38,964 nt of DNA from an uncultured Clostridia bacterium (GTDB lineage Bacteria > Bacillota > Clostridia > Oscillospirales > CAG-272): NCBI GenBank assembly GCA_945929845.1, contig CAMEON010000002.1:64443-103406 (forward strand), written 5' to 3'. The notes beneath the pieces were generated by a model that was not told the origin of the DNA, did not search any database, and saw nothing but the letters and a program-made list of their open reading frames with translations. Below, piece by piece: positions 1-7,555 of the stretch. Within the stretch, counting starts at the first letter, position 1. Each line of letters starts with the position of its first letter. The translations under genes were made by a program, and so were the position numbers.

Positions 1-143
1 AGCCGGGGGCCGCCCCACGCATAGAAGATCAGGGAAGACACCAGCAGGACGGCATTTCTGGAACGGATCCCCGGCATGATGGCATAGATGAGGTAACATA
101 TGACCAGGAAGACAAACACGAAAAGCAAGCTGGAAAAGACCAT
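1..143 (-). CDS. MBOAT family O-acyltransferase (N-terminal fragment, cut by window edge)
   Basis: Reading the minus strand from the ATG at 143 gives 47 codons beginning MVFSSLLFVFVFLVICYLIY and continuing to RSRNAVLLVSSLIFYAWGGP. This is the characteristic start of the membrane-bound O-acyltransferase family (DltB/AlgI type), which transfers acyl groups to extracellular polymers such as teichoic acid or alginate. An AAGGAGG ribosome binding site lies 8 nt upstream of this ATG. A second in-frame ATG at 170 also has an AAGGA upstream, but the MVFSS start matches the family. The substrate cannot be told from this fragment, and the catalytic histidine region lies outside the window. Two hydrophobic segments are visible, consistent with a polytopic membrane protein. 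It is transcribed divergently from rlmB. Confidence 0.8.
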   Translation of the reverse strand, partial: MVFSSLLFVFVFLVICYLIYAIMPGIRSRNAVLLVSSLIFYAWGGPR

Positions 144-196
144 GCAGGGTGCCTCCTTGTGCAAAAACATAGTAGATTCCTTCCAAATCCGCCTAT

Positions 197-225
197 ACTA
201 TATCATATTTCTACAGAATTGTCAA
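197..225 (-). promoter_or_regulatory. Sigma-A promoter for the MBOAT gene
   Basis: On the minus strand TTGACA (225-220) and TATAGT (202-197) are separated by exactly 17 bp. It lies 54 bp upstream of the MBOAT ATG. The -35 box is only 5 bp from the solo MITE end at 231. Confidence 0.8.
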
Positions 226-230
226 GTGTT

Positions 231-264
231 TTAAGGAACCGCTGATTGATTCGGCGGCACATCT
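231..264. mobile_element. Solo terminus of the MITE-like element
   Basis: TTAA followed by GGAACCGCTGATTGATTCGG and on to CATCT matches, base for base over 34 nt, one end of the complete element at 17749-17916. After 264 the similarity stops, and no opposite terminus is found before rlmB. This is a truncated relic in the divergent MBOAT/rlmB intergenic region. The remaining intergenic sequence (265-360) holds short direct repeats but no recognisable gene. Confidence 0.7.
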
Positions 265-360
265 GTTTGAAAGTCTTTGAAGGGGTCTGTACTCCCCGTA
301 CTCCCCGGCTGAACTGTAACAGGAAAACAGGAATTGCTGAAAAGAAATTGCCGAAAAGAC

Positions 361-389
361 TATACAAAAGCGGGAAAATGTGATATAAT
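361..389 (+). promoter_or_regulatory. Extended -10 promoter for rlmB
   Basis: TATACA (361-366), a 17-bp spacer and TATAAT (384-389), preceded by TGA, form an extended -10 promoter with a 4/6 match at -35. It is about 60 bp upstream of the rlmB start. Confidence 0.7.
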
Positions 390-451
390 ACGGTGGGTAT
401 GCCCGGGACGCAGGAGCAGTCCCGGCTCAGAAAGGATACGATCACACCAGT

Positions 452-1642
452 ATGGAGAATCAAAAAAAGAACGGCAAGAACAGCGGCGGGTACAGCCAGG
501 ATAGAAAATACAACAACAGAGGCGAAGAAGGATACAAGCGAAACGGAAACGGAGACGGACGCACCGGTGTCAAGAAGTACCCCGCTGACAGGAATTTCAC
601 GCCCCGGGACACGGCGCAGGGTGACGGCAACCGGCCTCACGGCGGGAAGCCCTATAGCGGCAAGCCTTACGGAAAAAAGTCTGCACCCAACGGCAGACCG
701 TCTGCCGGAGGCCACGGCGGGTACCATTCAGAAAACCGCTCGGAGAGCCGCCCGGAGAGCCGCTCAATGAGCCGCTCAGAGAGCCGCCCTCAGCATCACA
801 CCGAGAACCGCTTCCGGGAGGATGCGGATGCACACATGAATGACTACCGGGAACCACTCCCGGAGAATCGCCCGTCCGACACGGAGGAACAGGAGGAGGG
901 TCAGGGTCTTGTCATCGGCCGCAACGCCGTGCGGGAACTGCTCCGCTCCGAGCGCACGGTGGACAAGCTGTTGGTGCGCCGGGGAGACCGGGAAGGCTCC
1001 ATCGTGGTGCTGGTGGCTGAAGCAGTGAACAAGGGCATCCCCGTGGTGGAGGTGGACAAGGCCAAGCTGGACGACATGGCCGGGTTCGTCCCCCATCAGG
1101 GTGTCATCGCCATGGTGGCGCAGAAAGAGTACTGCTCCGTGGAGGACATCCTGGCCATCGCCGCCGAACGGGGCGAGAAACCGCTGATCGTCATTGCCGA
1201 TGGCATCACCGACCCCTACAATCTGGGGGCACTCATCCGTTGCGCCGAGGGTGTCGGTGCCCACGGACTGATCATCCCCCGCCGCCGGGCGGTGGGGCTG
1301 ACCGCTCTGGTGGCCAAGTCCTCTGCCGGTGCCATGGAGCATCTGGCCGTGGCCAAGGTGTCCAATATCGCCAGCACCATCCAGATGCTGAAGCGGGAGG
1401 GCGTATGGTGCTTTGCCGCCGAGGCGGGCGGGAAGGCCTACTATGAAACGGACTTCACCGGCCCCTGTGCCCTGGTGTTCGGCAGTGAAGGTGACGGCGT
1501 TTCCCGTATCGTCAAGGAAAGCTGTGATGCCATTGTCTCCATTCCCATGTACGGCAAGGTGAACTCCTTCAATGTGTCCACCGCCGCCGCCGTCATCCTG
1601 TCCGAGGCCGCAAGACAGCACAAGACCACCGGCCAGTCATAA
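452..1642 (+). CDS. rlmB: 23S rRNA (guanosine-2'-O-)methyltransferase, RlmB/TrmH (SpoU) family
   Basis: The 396-residue protein has a SpoU methyltransferase core in its C-terminal 250 residues. The substrate-binding domain starts near residue 151 (GLVIGRNAVRELL). The knot motifs follow: NLGALIR at about 257, LVFGSEGDGVS at about 341, and IPMYGKVNSFNVSTAAAV at about 364. The family transfers a methyl group from SAM to a ribose 2'-OH in rRNA or tRNA; RlmB acts on the 23S peptidyl-transferase region, and the exact target here is inferred. Residues 1-150 are a highly polar Gly/Arg/Ser/Asn/Glu-rich extension with SRSESRPES-type repeats, far longer than in typical RlmB and probably disordered. The start is uncertain: AAAGGA lies 15 nt upstream of the ATG, and no in-frame start is closer. 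Confidence 0.9.
   Translation: MENQKKNGKNSGGYSQDRKYNNRGEEGYKRNGNGDGRTGVKKYPADRNFTPRDTAQGDGNRPHGGKPYSGKPYGKKSAPNGRPSAGGHGGYHSENRSESRPESRSMSRSESRPQHHTENRFREDADAHMNDYREPLPENRPSDTEEQEEGQGLVIGRNAVRELLRSERTVDKLLVRRGDREGSIVVLVAEAVNKGIPVVEVDKAKLDDMAGFVPHQGVIAMVAQKEYCSVEDILAIAAERGEKPLIVIADGITDPYNLGALIRCAEGVGAHGLIIPRRRAVGLTALVAKSSAGAMEHLAVAKVSNIASTIQMLKREGVWCFAAEAGGKAYYETDFTGPCALVFGSEGDGVSRIVKESCDAIVSIPMYGKVNSFNVSTAAAVILSEAARQHKTTGQS
738..795 (+). repeat. Degenerate short tandem repeat inside rlmB
   Basis: Imperfect copies of a GAGAGCCGC(T/C)C unit encode the Ser-Arg-(Ser/Pro)-Glu repeats of the RlmB N-terminal extension. It is coding, low complexity, and likely prone to length variation. Confidence 0.6.
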
Positions 1643-1701
1643 GCACATAAAGTCAGCACCCCTCTGCCTGCTCATCACTTTACCCTAAGGAGGTATCTGC
1701 C

Positions 1702-4700
1702 GTGACTGATCCCGATACATCCCGCACGCCCCGCCCGGAGCAAACCGACTGGGGCAAAAAGCTGAAAGAATTCATGGAACGAACACCGGAAGAGGCTGAC
1801 ACCCCGGTGGGGGAAGCTCCGGACAGCACCCTTCGCCCGCTGACTGCGGAGAAGGACAGCACCTTCGACGATGAGTTGGCGGCTCTTTTGCGGGCACAGT
1901 TGGCTCCACGCCCCCAGCCCGCTGTCGCCACTGCGGCCGATGGGGCTGACCGGACAGCAGAGCCGGTGGAGGTCAGGCCTGTCTGCGGGGAAACCGAGAC
2001 GGATGCCGGGGAGGGGTCTGCCCCGGGGGCGGCTGAATCGACAGTTCTCCCGTCTGAAGAACCGCCGGTCAGGACAGATGCCCGGGAAAAACCGGACGCC
2101 GGACAGCCTGACAGAGACGCATCAAATGTAGAAACAGATATAAATACTGGAACAAAATCCGAGACAGAAGCGGAAGCAGTGCCGGAGCCATCGGACATGG
2201 AGGAAACCCCAGAGCAGGACGACAGTTCATCCAGTCCATCTCCGGTTGCGGACAGCGACAACCAGCCTGCCCCTGCCCCGGACGATGTGCTCAATGGGCT
2301 TCCCATGTCCTCCCTCCTGACCTCGGCGGCCTTCCTGAACGGGCTGGACGAGGTAGCCCGGCGACAGGTACTGGCCATCATCCGGGCGGATCAGCCTGCG
2401 GAGGTGACTGACCCGGTCGCCGCCGCACCGGAAGGTACCGGAACCGCAATGGAAAGGCAAGAGGACTGCGCACCGACCATTGAGGCAGAGGATAAGGCGG
2501 TTCCGCCCTCCGAAGAGACAGCAGGAGAGAAGGATCAGGAAGACCCGGATCCCCTGGCTGACCTACCCCTCCGCCATCCCAGCCCCCGGCGCAAGACCGC
2601 ACCGCCACGGAACCGCACCTACGACGACCCCATGCAGATCAGTCTGGACAGCGCCTTCCGTCTTGTCGACAGTGCCCCTGCCACCGGAGAGGATATGACC
2701 GCCGGAGATGATACCGGCACCACGGACACACCCCGGCCAGAGTCCAAGGCCAGCCAAACGCCCCGGGAAGAGGTTGACCGGAACGACCGGGACGACGAAA
2801 TGTACCTGCGGCTGGGCTATGAGGAAGAGCTTCGTGCCACCGCCGCCGGGGCTGCCCGAGCCGACAGGGCCAAGCGCAAGGTGACTCGCCGGGAGCGGGT
2901 GGGCACCCGCAATGCCATTCCCGCCGCCTATCGGGGCAAGGAGTACAGCGGCCGCCGTATGACCGCCCAGGTAGACGCCACCTACCACCGCACCCTCATG
3001 GGGGATGTGACACGCCTGTCCCTGGCCGTGCTGGGGCTTCTTGTCGGGCTTTTCTACGATCTCTTACCCCTGGTAGCCAGCGGAACCCTGTCCCCTGGTG
3101 GGGCTGTTCCGGCACTGTTGGATTTCACCGGGAGTGTTGGCTATCCCCTGTGTGGGTTGGCCATCCTGATCCTCTTCTCCCTGCCCTGCGTGACCCGGCT
3201 GGTTCTGGGTCTGCGCAGTCTGTGGGATTTTGAACCGGTGCCCTTTGCCGTGCCTGCCCTGGCACTGGTCGTGGGGCTTATCAATGGCATTCTGTCCTGC
3301 TTCACCATCGGGGGGGAGGCTCTGTCAACCGTTACGCCCGGTCTGTTCTGCGGCGGCGTGCTGGCCATCCTCTCCATGACCTGTCTTTGCGACCTTCTGT
3401 CCGACCTGGCGGAGCGACAGAGCTTCCGTGCCGTGTCCTCCGGGAAAGCCCGGTTCGTCATGACCCGGGAACTGGCTGACCGCTCCCCGGAGCTGTCCGG
3501 AGCAGCGGATGAGGCAGGCACCGACAACCAGCCCTCCCGCCGTGATACGGTCAGGACGCTGTATGTGCGCCGGGCACTGGGTGTCTCCGACTTCTTCACC
3601 TGGGCCAACCGGTATCAGGCCCGGCTGGGTCTTCTGAACTACTTCCTGCCCCTGGTCCTTCTGCTTGCCATCCTGTGCGGCGGACTGTATGCCGTGTGGG
3701 GCGGAGATGTTTTGACGGATGTCCCCCGCCTCTTCACCGCCGTGTTCCTCTGCTGTCTGCCGGGGGCTTACCTCCTGTCCCTGTCCCTCCCCCACTTCCT
3801 GGGCAACCGGATGCTGGCGGAAAAGGGATGCACGGCCACCGTCATCGGGAAGGCCACGCCGGACATATATGTGCCGCCCCTGTCCCGCCGACGGAGCACC
3901 CGCATCCTCATGGCGGACGGCTTTGCCCTGCGGGCGGTGTCCCCCAATATCATCACGGTGCGGGGCGACCCGCAGGTCGAAACCTGGCGCACCATGGCGT
4001 GCAAGCTGTTCACCCTCCTTGACAGTGCCCTGGCCGAGACGGAAATGCCGGTACGGCAGGAGGAGCTGGACTGCATTCGGGTGGAGCTGGCAGAGTCCGG
4101 GGAACAGTTTTTGCGGCTGTACATGACGGACACCCGCCGGGATGAGACGGTGGAGGTCATGGCCGGCACCCATGAGGCGCTGACCCAGCAGGGTATTGCT
4201 CTGCCCTCCGTCAGCCGGGAAGCCTCCTTCCGCAAGACAGCCAATGCCCAGGTGATGTACCTGGCCTTTGACCGCCGGTTCCGCATGGCCTGCGCCGTGG
4301 AGTACAGGCTCCAGCTCTCCTTTACCCGTGCTGTCCGCAAGCTGGATAGCTTGGGCTGTCGGGTGTCCCTGGTCTCCTATGACCCGCTGGTCAGCCCGTC
4401 CTCCCTGTCCTCCCCTGGGGCTTCCCCCCTGCCCCCCCTGGAGCTGATCCATCCCCGGCAGTACAGCGAGCTGTATGCCATGCGCAGTGGCGGGCTGATT
4501 GCTTCCGAGAAGGGCACCGACATATTCCTGCCCTACATGGCCTGTCACCGGATGCGGAAAGCCTTTCGCCGGGGTGCTCTGCTTTCCTGGCTGGCTCTCC
4601 CCCTGTCGGCGGCGGTCTGCCTCCTTCTGTCCTTGCAGGGTGTGGATGGGGTCACACTCTCTGCCTTTGCTGTCCTGTGGCAGCTGCTCCTGGGCGGTCT

Positions 4701-4800
4701 TTCTGCCCTGTCTGTGGCTCTGACCGTGACCCGGCAGTCCCTGGAGCCTACCCTGCGGGCAAAGACCCCTTCCCATGCCGGGAAGAACCAAAAATCATGA
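1702..4800 (+). CDS. Large acidic-tailed polytopic membrane protein of unknown function
   Basis: The GTG start at 1702 follows AAGGAGG with good spacing. The 1032-residue product has two parts. Residues 1 to about 430 are rich in Glu, Asp, Pro, Thr and Ser with no globular look, ending in a basic stretch around residues 390-425. The rest contains about eight hydrophobic segments (near 439-459, 481-505, 513-534, 547-567, 646-666, 677-700, 960-980 and 986-1009), with a soluble domain of about 260 residues (700-960) before the last pair. The 4+2+soluble+2 layout superficially recalls P-type ATPases, but there is no DKTGT motif and I do not assign that function. It lies 59 bp after rlmB and 17 bp before the radical SAM gene, so is probably cotranscribed. 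Function not recognised. Confidence 0.85.
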   Translation: MTDPDTSRTPRPEQTDWGKKLKEFMERTPEEADTPVGEAPDSTLRPLTAEKDSTFDDELAALLRAQLAPRPQPAVATAADGADRTAEPVEVRPVCGETETDAGEGSAPGAAESTVLPSEEPPVRTDAREKPDAGQPDRDASNVETDINTGTKSETEAEAVPEPSDMEETPEQDDSSSSPSPVADSDNQPAPAPDDVLNGLPMSSLLTSAAFLNGLDEVARRQVLAIIRADQPAEVTDPVAAAPEGTGTAMERQEDCAPTIEAEDKAVPPSEETAGEKDQEDPDPLADLPLRHPSPRRKTAPPRNRTYDDPMQISLDSAFRLVDSAPATGEDMTAGDDTGTTDTPRPESKASQTPREEVDRNDRDDEMYLRLGYEEELRATAAGAARADRAKRKVTRRERVGTRNAIPAAYRGKEYSGRRMTAQVDATYHRTLMGDVTRLSLAVLGLLVGLFYDLLPLVASGTLSPGGAVPALLDFTGSVGYPLCGLAILILFSLPCVTRLVLGLRSLWDFEPVPFAVPALALVVGLINGILSCFTIGGEALSTVTPGLFCGGVLAILSMTCLCDLLSDLAERQSFRAVSSGKARFVMTRELADRSPELSGAADEAGTDNQPSRRDTVRTLYVRRALGVSDFFTWANRYQARLGLLNYFLPLVLLLAILCGGLYAVWGGDVLTDVPRLFTAVFLCCLPGAYLLSLSLPHFLGNRMLAEKGCTATVIGKATPDIYVPPLSRRRSTRILMADGFALRAVSPNIITVRGDPQVETWRTMACKLFTLLDSALAETEMPVRQEELDCIRVELAESGEQFLRLYMTDTRRDETVEVMAGTHEALTQQGIALPSVSREASFRKTANAQVMYLAFDRRFRMACAVEYRLQLSFTRAVRKLDSLGCRVSLVSYDPLVSPSSLSSPGASPLPPLELIHPRQYSELYAMRSGGLIASEKGTDIFLPYMACHRMRKAFRRGALLSWLALPLSAAVCLLLSLQGVDGVTLSAFAVLWQLLLGGLSALSVALTVTRQSLEPTLRAKTPSHAGKNQKS

Positions 4801-4817
4801 AACGGATATTGTAAGTA

Positions 4818-6680
4818 ATGATGAATCAAAATGAAAAGCGCATGATCCTGACCTCGGTGCAGAAGCCCGGCCGCTACGCCGGGGGTGAGTACGGTCAGAT
4901 CATCAAGGACAAGGCCTCTGTCAAGGCTCGCTTCGCTTTCTGCTTCCCCGACACCTACGAGATCGGTATGTCCAATCTGGGCATCCGCATCCTGTACCAC
5001 TGTCTGAATCAGCATGAGAACATCTGGTGCGAGCGGGTGTATGACCCCTGGGTGGATATGCAGGAGGTCATGCGGGCGCACCACCTCCCGCTGACCGCCA
5101 TGGAAAGCGGCGACCCCATCCGGGATTTTGACTTTGTGGGATTCACCCTGCAGTATGAGATGTCCTACACCAATGTGCTCAACATGCTGGATCTGGGCGG
5201 CATCCCCCTGCGGGCCGCTGACCGGGGGGAGAACCACCCGCTGGTCATCGGCGGCGGGCCATGCGCCTACAACCCGGAGCCTGTGGCGGATTTCTTTGAC
5301 CTGTTCAACATCGGGGAGGGCGAGGAAATGCTTCCGGCCATCGTGGAGCTGTACATCCGCATGAAGCAGGACGGATCCTACACCCGGGCCGCCTTCCTCC
5401 ATGAGGCCGCCCGCAGTATTCCGGGCGTGTATGTCCCCTCCCTGTTCACCGTCACCTACCATCCGGACGGCACCGTCAAGGCTTACACCCCGGTGTATGA
5501 CGACATTCCCCCCGTGGTGACCAAGCAGATCATAAAAGACCTTGACACCGCCCCCTTCCCCAGTCAGGTGGTCATGCCCTACATTGAGACGGTGCAGGAC
5601 AGGATCACTGTGGAGGTAGGCCGGGGCTGCATCCGAGGCTGTCGCTTCTGTCAGGCAGGCATGACCTACCGCCCGGTGCGGGAAAAGACCCCGGATGTCA
5701 TCAACTGTCAGGCCCGGGCTGTCTTTGATACATCCGGCTACGAGGAGCTGTCCCTGTCCTCCCTGTCCATCAGCGACTACACCCGCATTGACGAGCTGAC
5801 AGACAAGCTCCTGTCCTGGACAGACCCCCACATGGTCAATCTGTCCCTGCCCTCCCTGCGGGCTGACTCCTTTACCAAGGAGCTGATGGACAAGGTGGCC
5901 TCCATCCGAGCCTCCTCCATCACCTTTGCCCCGGAGGCAGGCACCCAGCGACTGCGGGATGTGATCAACAAGAACCTGTATGAGGAAGACCTGATGCGGG
6001 CGGTCAATGTGGCCTATGACGCCGGGAAGAACCAGGTGAAGCTGTACTTCATGCAGGGGCACCCCACCGAGACGGATGAGGATCTGGCCGCCATCCCGGA
6101 GCTTGCCCACCGGGTGGTCAGTGAGTTCTACAAGAACCCCAATCGGCCCCGGAGCCGCCAGCCCCAGGTGACAATCAGCGTCTCCCCCTTCATTCCCAAG
6201 CCCTTCACCGCCTTCCAGTGGGAGCCCCAGGACTCCCTGGAGGAGATGTTGCGCAAGCAAGCCTATGTTGGCTCCTGCGTCCGGGATAGGAAGGTGAAGT
6301 ACAACCACCACGACGCCAGGACCTGCCGGATCGAGGCTGTGCTGGCCCGGGGCGACAGGCGGCTGTCGGCGGTGCTGGAGGAGTGTTGCCGCCGAGGCTT
6401 CCGGTTCGATGCCTGGAGCGAGTATTTCGATTATGACAAGTGGATGGAGGTGTTCTCCGCCACGGGCATTGACCCGTCCTTCTACGCCAACCGGGCGTAC
6501 GGTCTTGACGAGGTGCTTCCCTGGGATGTCATTGACTGCGGGGTGACAAAGTCCTTCCTCAAGCGGGAGCGTGCCCGGGCCTATGAGGGGACCACCACGC
6601 CCAACTGCCGGGAGCAATGCTCCGGCTGTGGGGCAAACAGACTGGGAGGTGTAAGAACATGCTGTCCGAAAAAGGCCTGA
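4818..6680 (+). CDS. TIGR03960-type radical SAM protein (B12-binding-like N-terminus)
   Basis: The 620-residue protein carries the radical SAM cluster motif CxxxCxxC at Cys271, Cys275 and Cys278 (GRGCIRGCRFCQAG), which binds the 4Fe-4S cluster that cleaves SAM. The VQKPGRYAGGEYG start region and the cobalamin-binding-like N-terminal domain fit the TIGR03960 family. A Cys-rich tail (CREQCSGCG) closes the protein. Family members are almost always followed by a DUF2344 (TIGR03936) partner, as here, and are suspected to act in RNA or translation-linked chemistry; the substrate is not established. The ATG at 4818 has only a weak ribosome binding site, so translation may depend on coupling to the gene 17 bp upstream. 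An internal Met at codon 9 is an alternative start. Confidence 0.88.
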   Translation: MMNQNEKRMILTSVQKPGRYAGGEYGQIIKDKASVKARFAFCFPDTYEIGMSNLGIRILYHCLNQHENIWCERVYDPWVDMQEVMRAHHLPLTAMESGDPIRDFDFVGFTLQYEMSYTNVLNMLDLGGIPLRAADRGENHPLVIGGGPCAYNPEPVADFFDLFNIGEGEEMLPAIVELYIRMKQDGSYTRAAFLHEAARSIPGVYVPSLFTVTYHPDGTVKAYTPVYDDIPPVVTKQIIKDLDTAPFPSQVVMPYIETVQDRITVEVGRGCIRGCRFCQAGMTYRPVREKTPDVINCQARAVFDTSGYEELSLSSLSISDYTRIDELTDKLLSWTDPHMVNLSLPSLRADSFTKELMDKVASIRASSITFAPEAGTQRLRDVINKNLYEEDLMRAVNVAYDAGKNQVKLYFMQGHPTETDEDLAAIPELAHRVVSEFYKNPNRPRSRQPQVTISVSPFIPKPFTAFQWEPQDSLEEMLRKQAYVGSCVRDRKVKYNHHDARTCRIEAVLARGDRRLSAVLEECCRRGFRFDAWSEYFDYDKWMEVFSATGIDPSFYANRAYGLDEVLPWDVIDCGVTKSFLKRERARAYEGTTTPNCREQCSGCGANRLGGVRTCCPKKA

Positions 6681-7408
6681 TGAGCCGGATATCCAAGTTT
6701 GACCGGCCCCTCCTGGATCAGCCCGTCACTTACCGGGTGGTCTTCTGCAAGCGGGGCAACCTGCAATACTTCTCCCACCTGGATCTGCAAAGAACCTGGC
6801 AACGGGTGCTGGTGCGGGCTTCCATCCCCATGTGGTACACCCAGGGGTTCAATCCCCACAGCAAGATCATCTTCGGCATCCCGTTGCCGGTCGGCGTGGA
6901 GGGGCTGGGGGAGATGGTGGATCTGCGGGTGGATCGGGAGATCTCCGCCGAGGAAATGAAGCAACAGCTCAATGCAGAACTGACCGAAGAAATGACGGTC
7001 TCCGAGGTATACATCCCCACCGCCCCCTTCTCTGATATTGTGTGGGGGCAGTATGAGCTGACCCTCCACTCCCCCGCCCTGACCGAGGAGGCGGTGACGG
7101 CCGTGCGTGGGCTGTTCTCTGCGGGAGCACCGCCCATCGTCATGACCAAGCGCACCAAATCCGGAGACAAGCAGGTGGACATTCTGCCCATGATCCGATC
7201 GCTGTCCGCCGAGCTGGCCGGGGACGGCACCATGGCCATCCATGCCGTGCTGGCCGCCGGCAACGCAGGCAGTCTGAACCCGGAGTACCTGGTGACAGCC
7301 ATGCGGGAGCGGCTGGGTCTGCTCTCTGACCAGTCTGACCCGGAAAATTGCTGGTACACCATCCTGCGCACTGGATTTTTGACGGAGGACGGGCAAGCCT
7401 TCCGTTGA
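6659..7408 (+). CDS. TIGR03936 family radical SAM-associated protein (DUF2344)
   Basis: This 249-residue protein contains the family hallmark YRVVFCKRGNLQYFSHLDLQR near residues 25-45 and a GFNPHSKI motif (residues 63-70), typical of the DUF2344 partner of the radical SAM protein just upstream. The start at 6659 is chosen because GGGAGGT lies 8 nt before it; this gives a 22-nt overlap with the upstream gene. The alternative ATG at 6680 overlaps the upstream stop as TGATG and could be translationally coupled. The two proteins are expected to work together, but their biochemical role is unknown. No terminator is obvious after the gene. Confidence 0.85.
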   Translation: MLSEKGLMSRISKFDRPLLDQPVTYRVVFCKRGNLQYFSHLDLQRTWQRVLVRASIPMWYTQGFNPHSKIIFGIPLPVGVEGLGEMVDLRVDREISAEEMKQQLNAELTEEMTVSEVYIPTAPFSDIVWGQYELTLHSPALTEEAVTAVRGLFSAGAPPIVMTKRTKSGDKQVDILPMIRSLSAELAGDGTMAIHAVLAAGNAGSLNPEYLVTAMRERLGLLSDQSDPENCWYTILRTGFLTEDGQAFR

Positions 7409-7463
7409 TAACCACACTGGCAGGCGATTGCTTTTCATTCTGAATATTTTGCATAATCACCGG

Positions 7464-7492
7464 TTTCCGTCACAGAATATTCATATTATACT
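7464..7492 (+). promoter_or_regulatory. Possible promoter for the beta-helix lipoprotein gene
   Basis: TATACT (7487-7492) is a good -10 box, 64 bp before the start codon. The best -35 at 17 bp spacing is the weak TTTCCG (7464-7469). The local A+T-rich patch in a GC-rich region supports a regulatory role. Confidence 0.4.
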
Positions 7493-7555
7493 GCCTGTTT
7501 TTTCACGCCACTGGTGTATACTTCCTTCATCAATTTTTTGAATGGGAGAAGCACC

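Noticed and set aside
303-318. A 16-bp string CCCCGGCTGAACTGTA also found at 20239-20254
   Set aside because: The match does not extend further and a single match of this length can arise by chance in 39 kb.
1702-4800. P-type ATPase assignment for the 1032-residue protein
   Set aside because: Helix layout is reminiscent but no DKTGT phosphorylation motif or other ATPase motif is seen.
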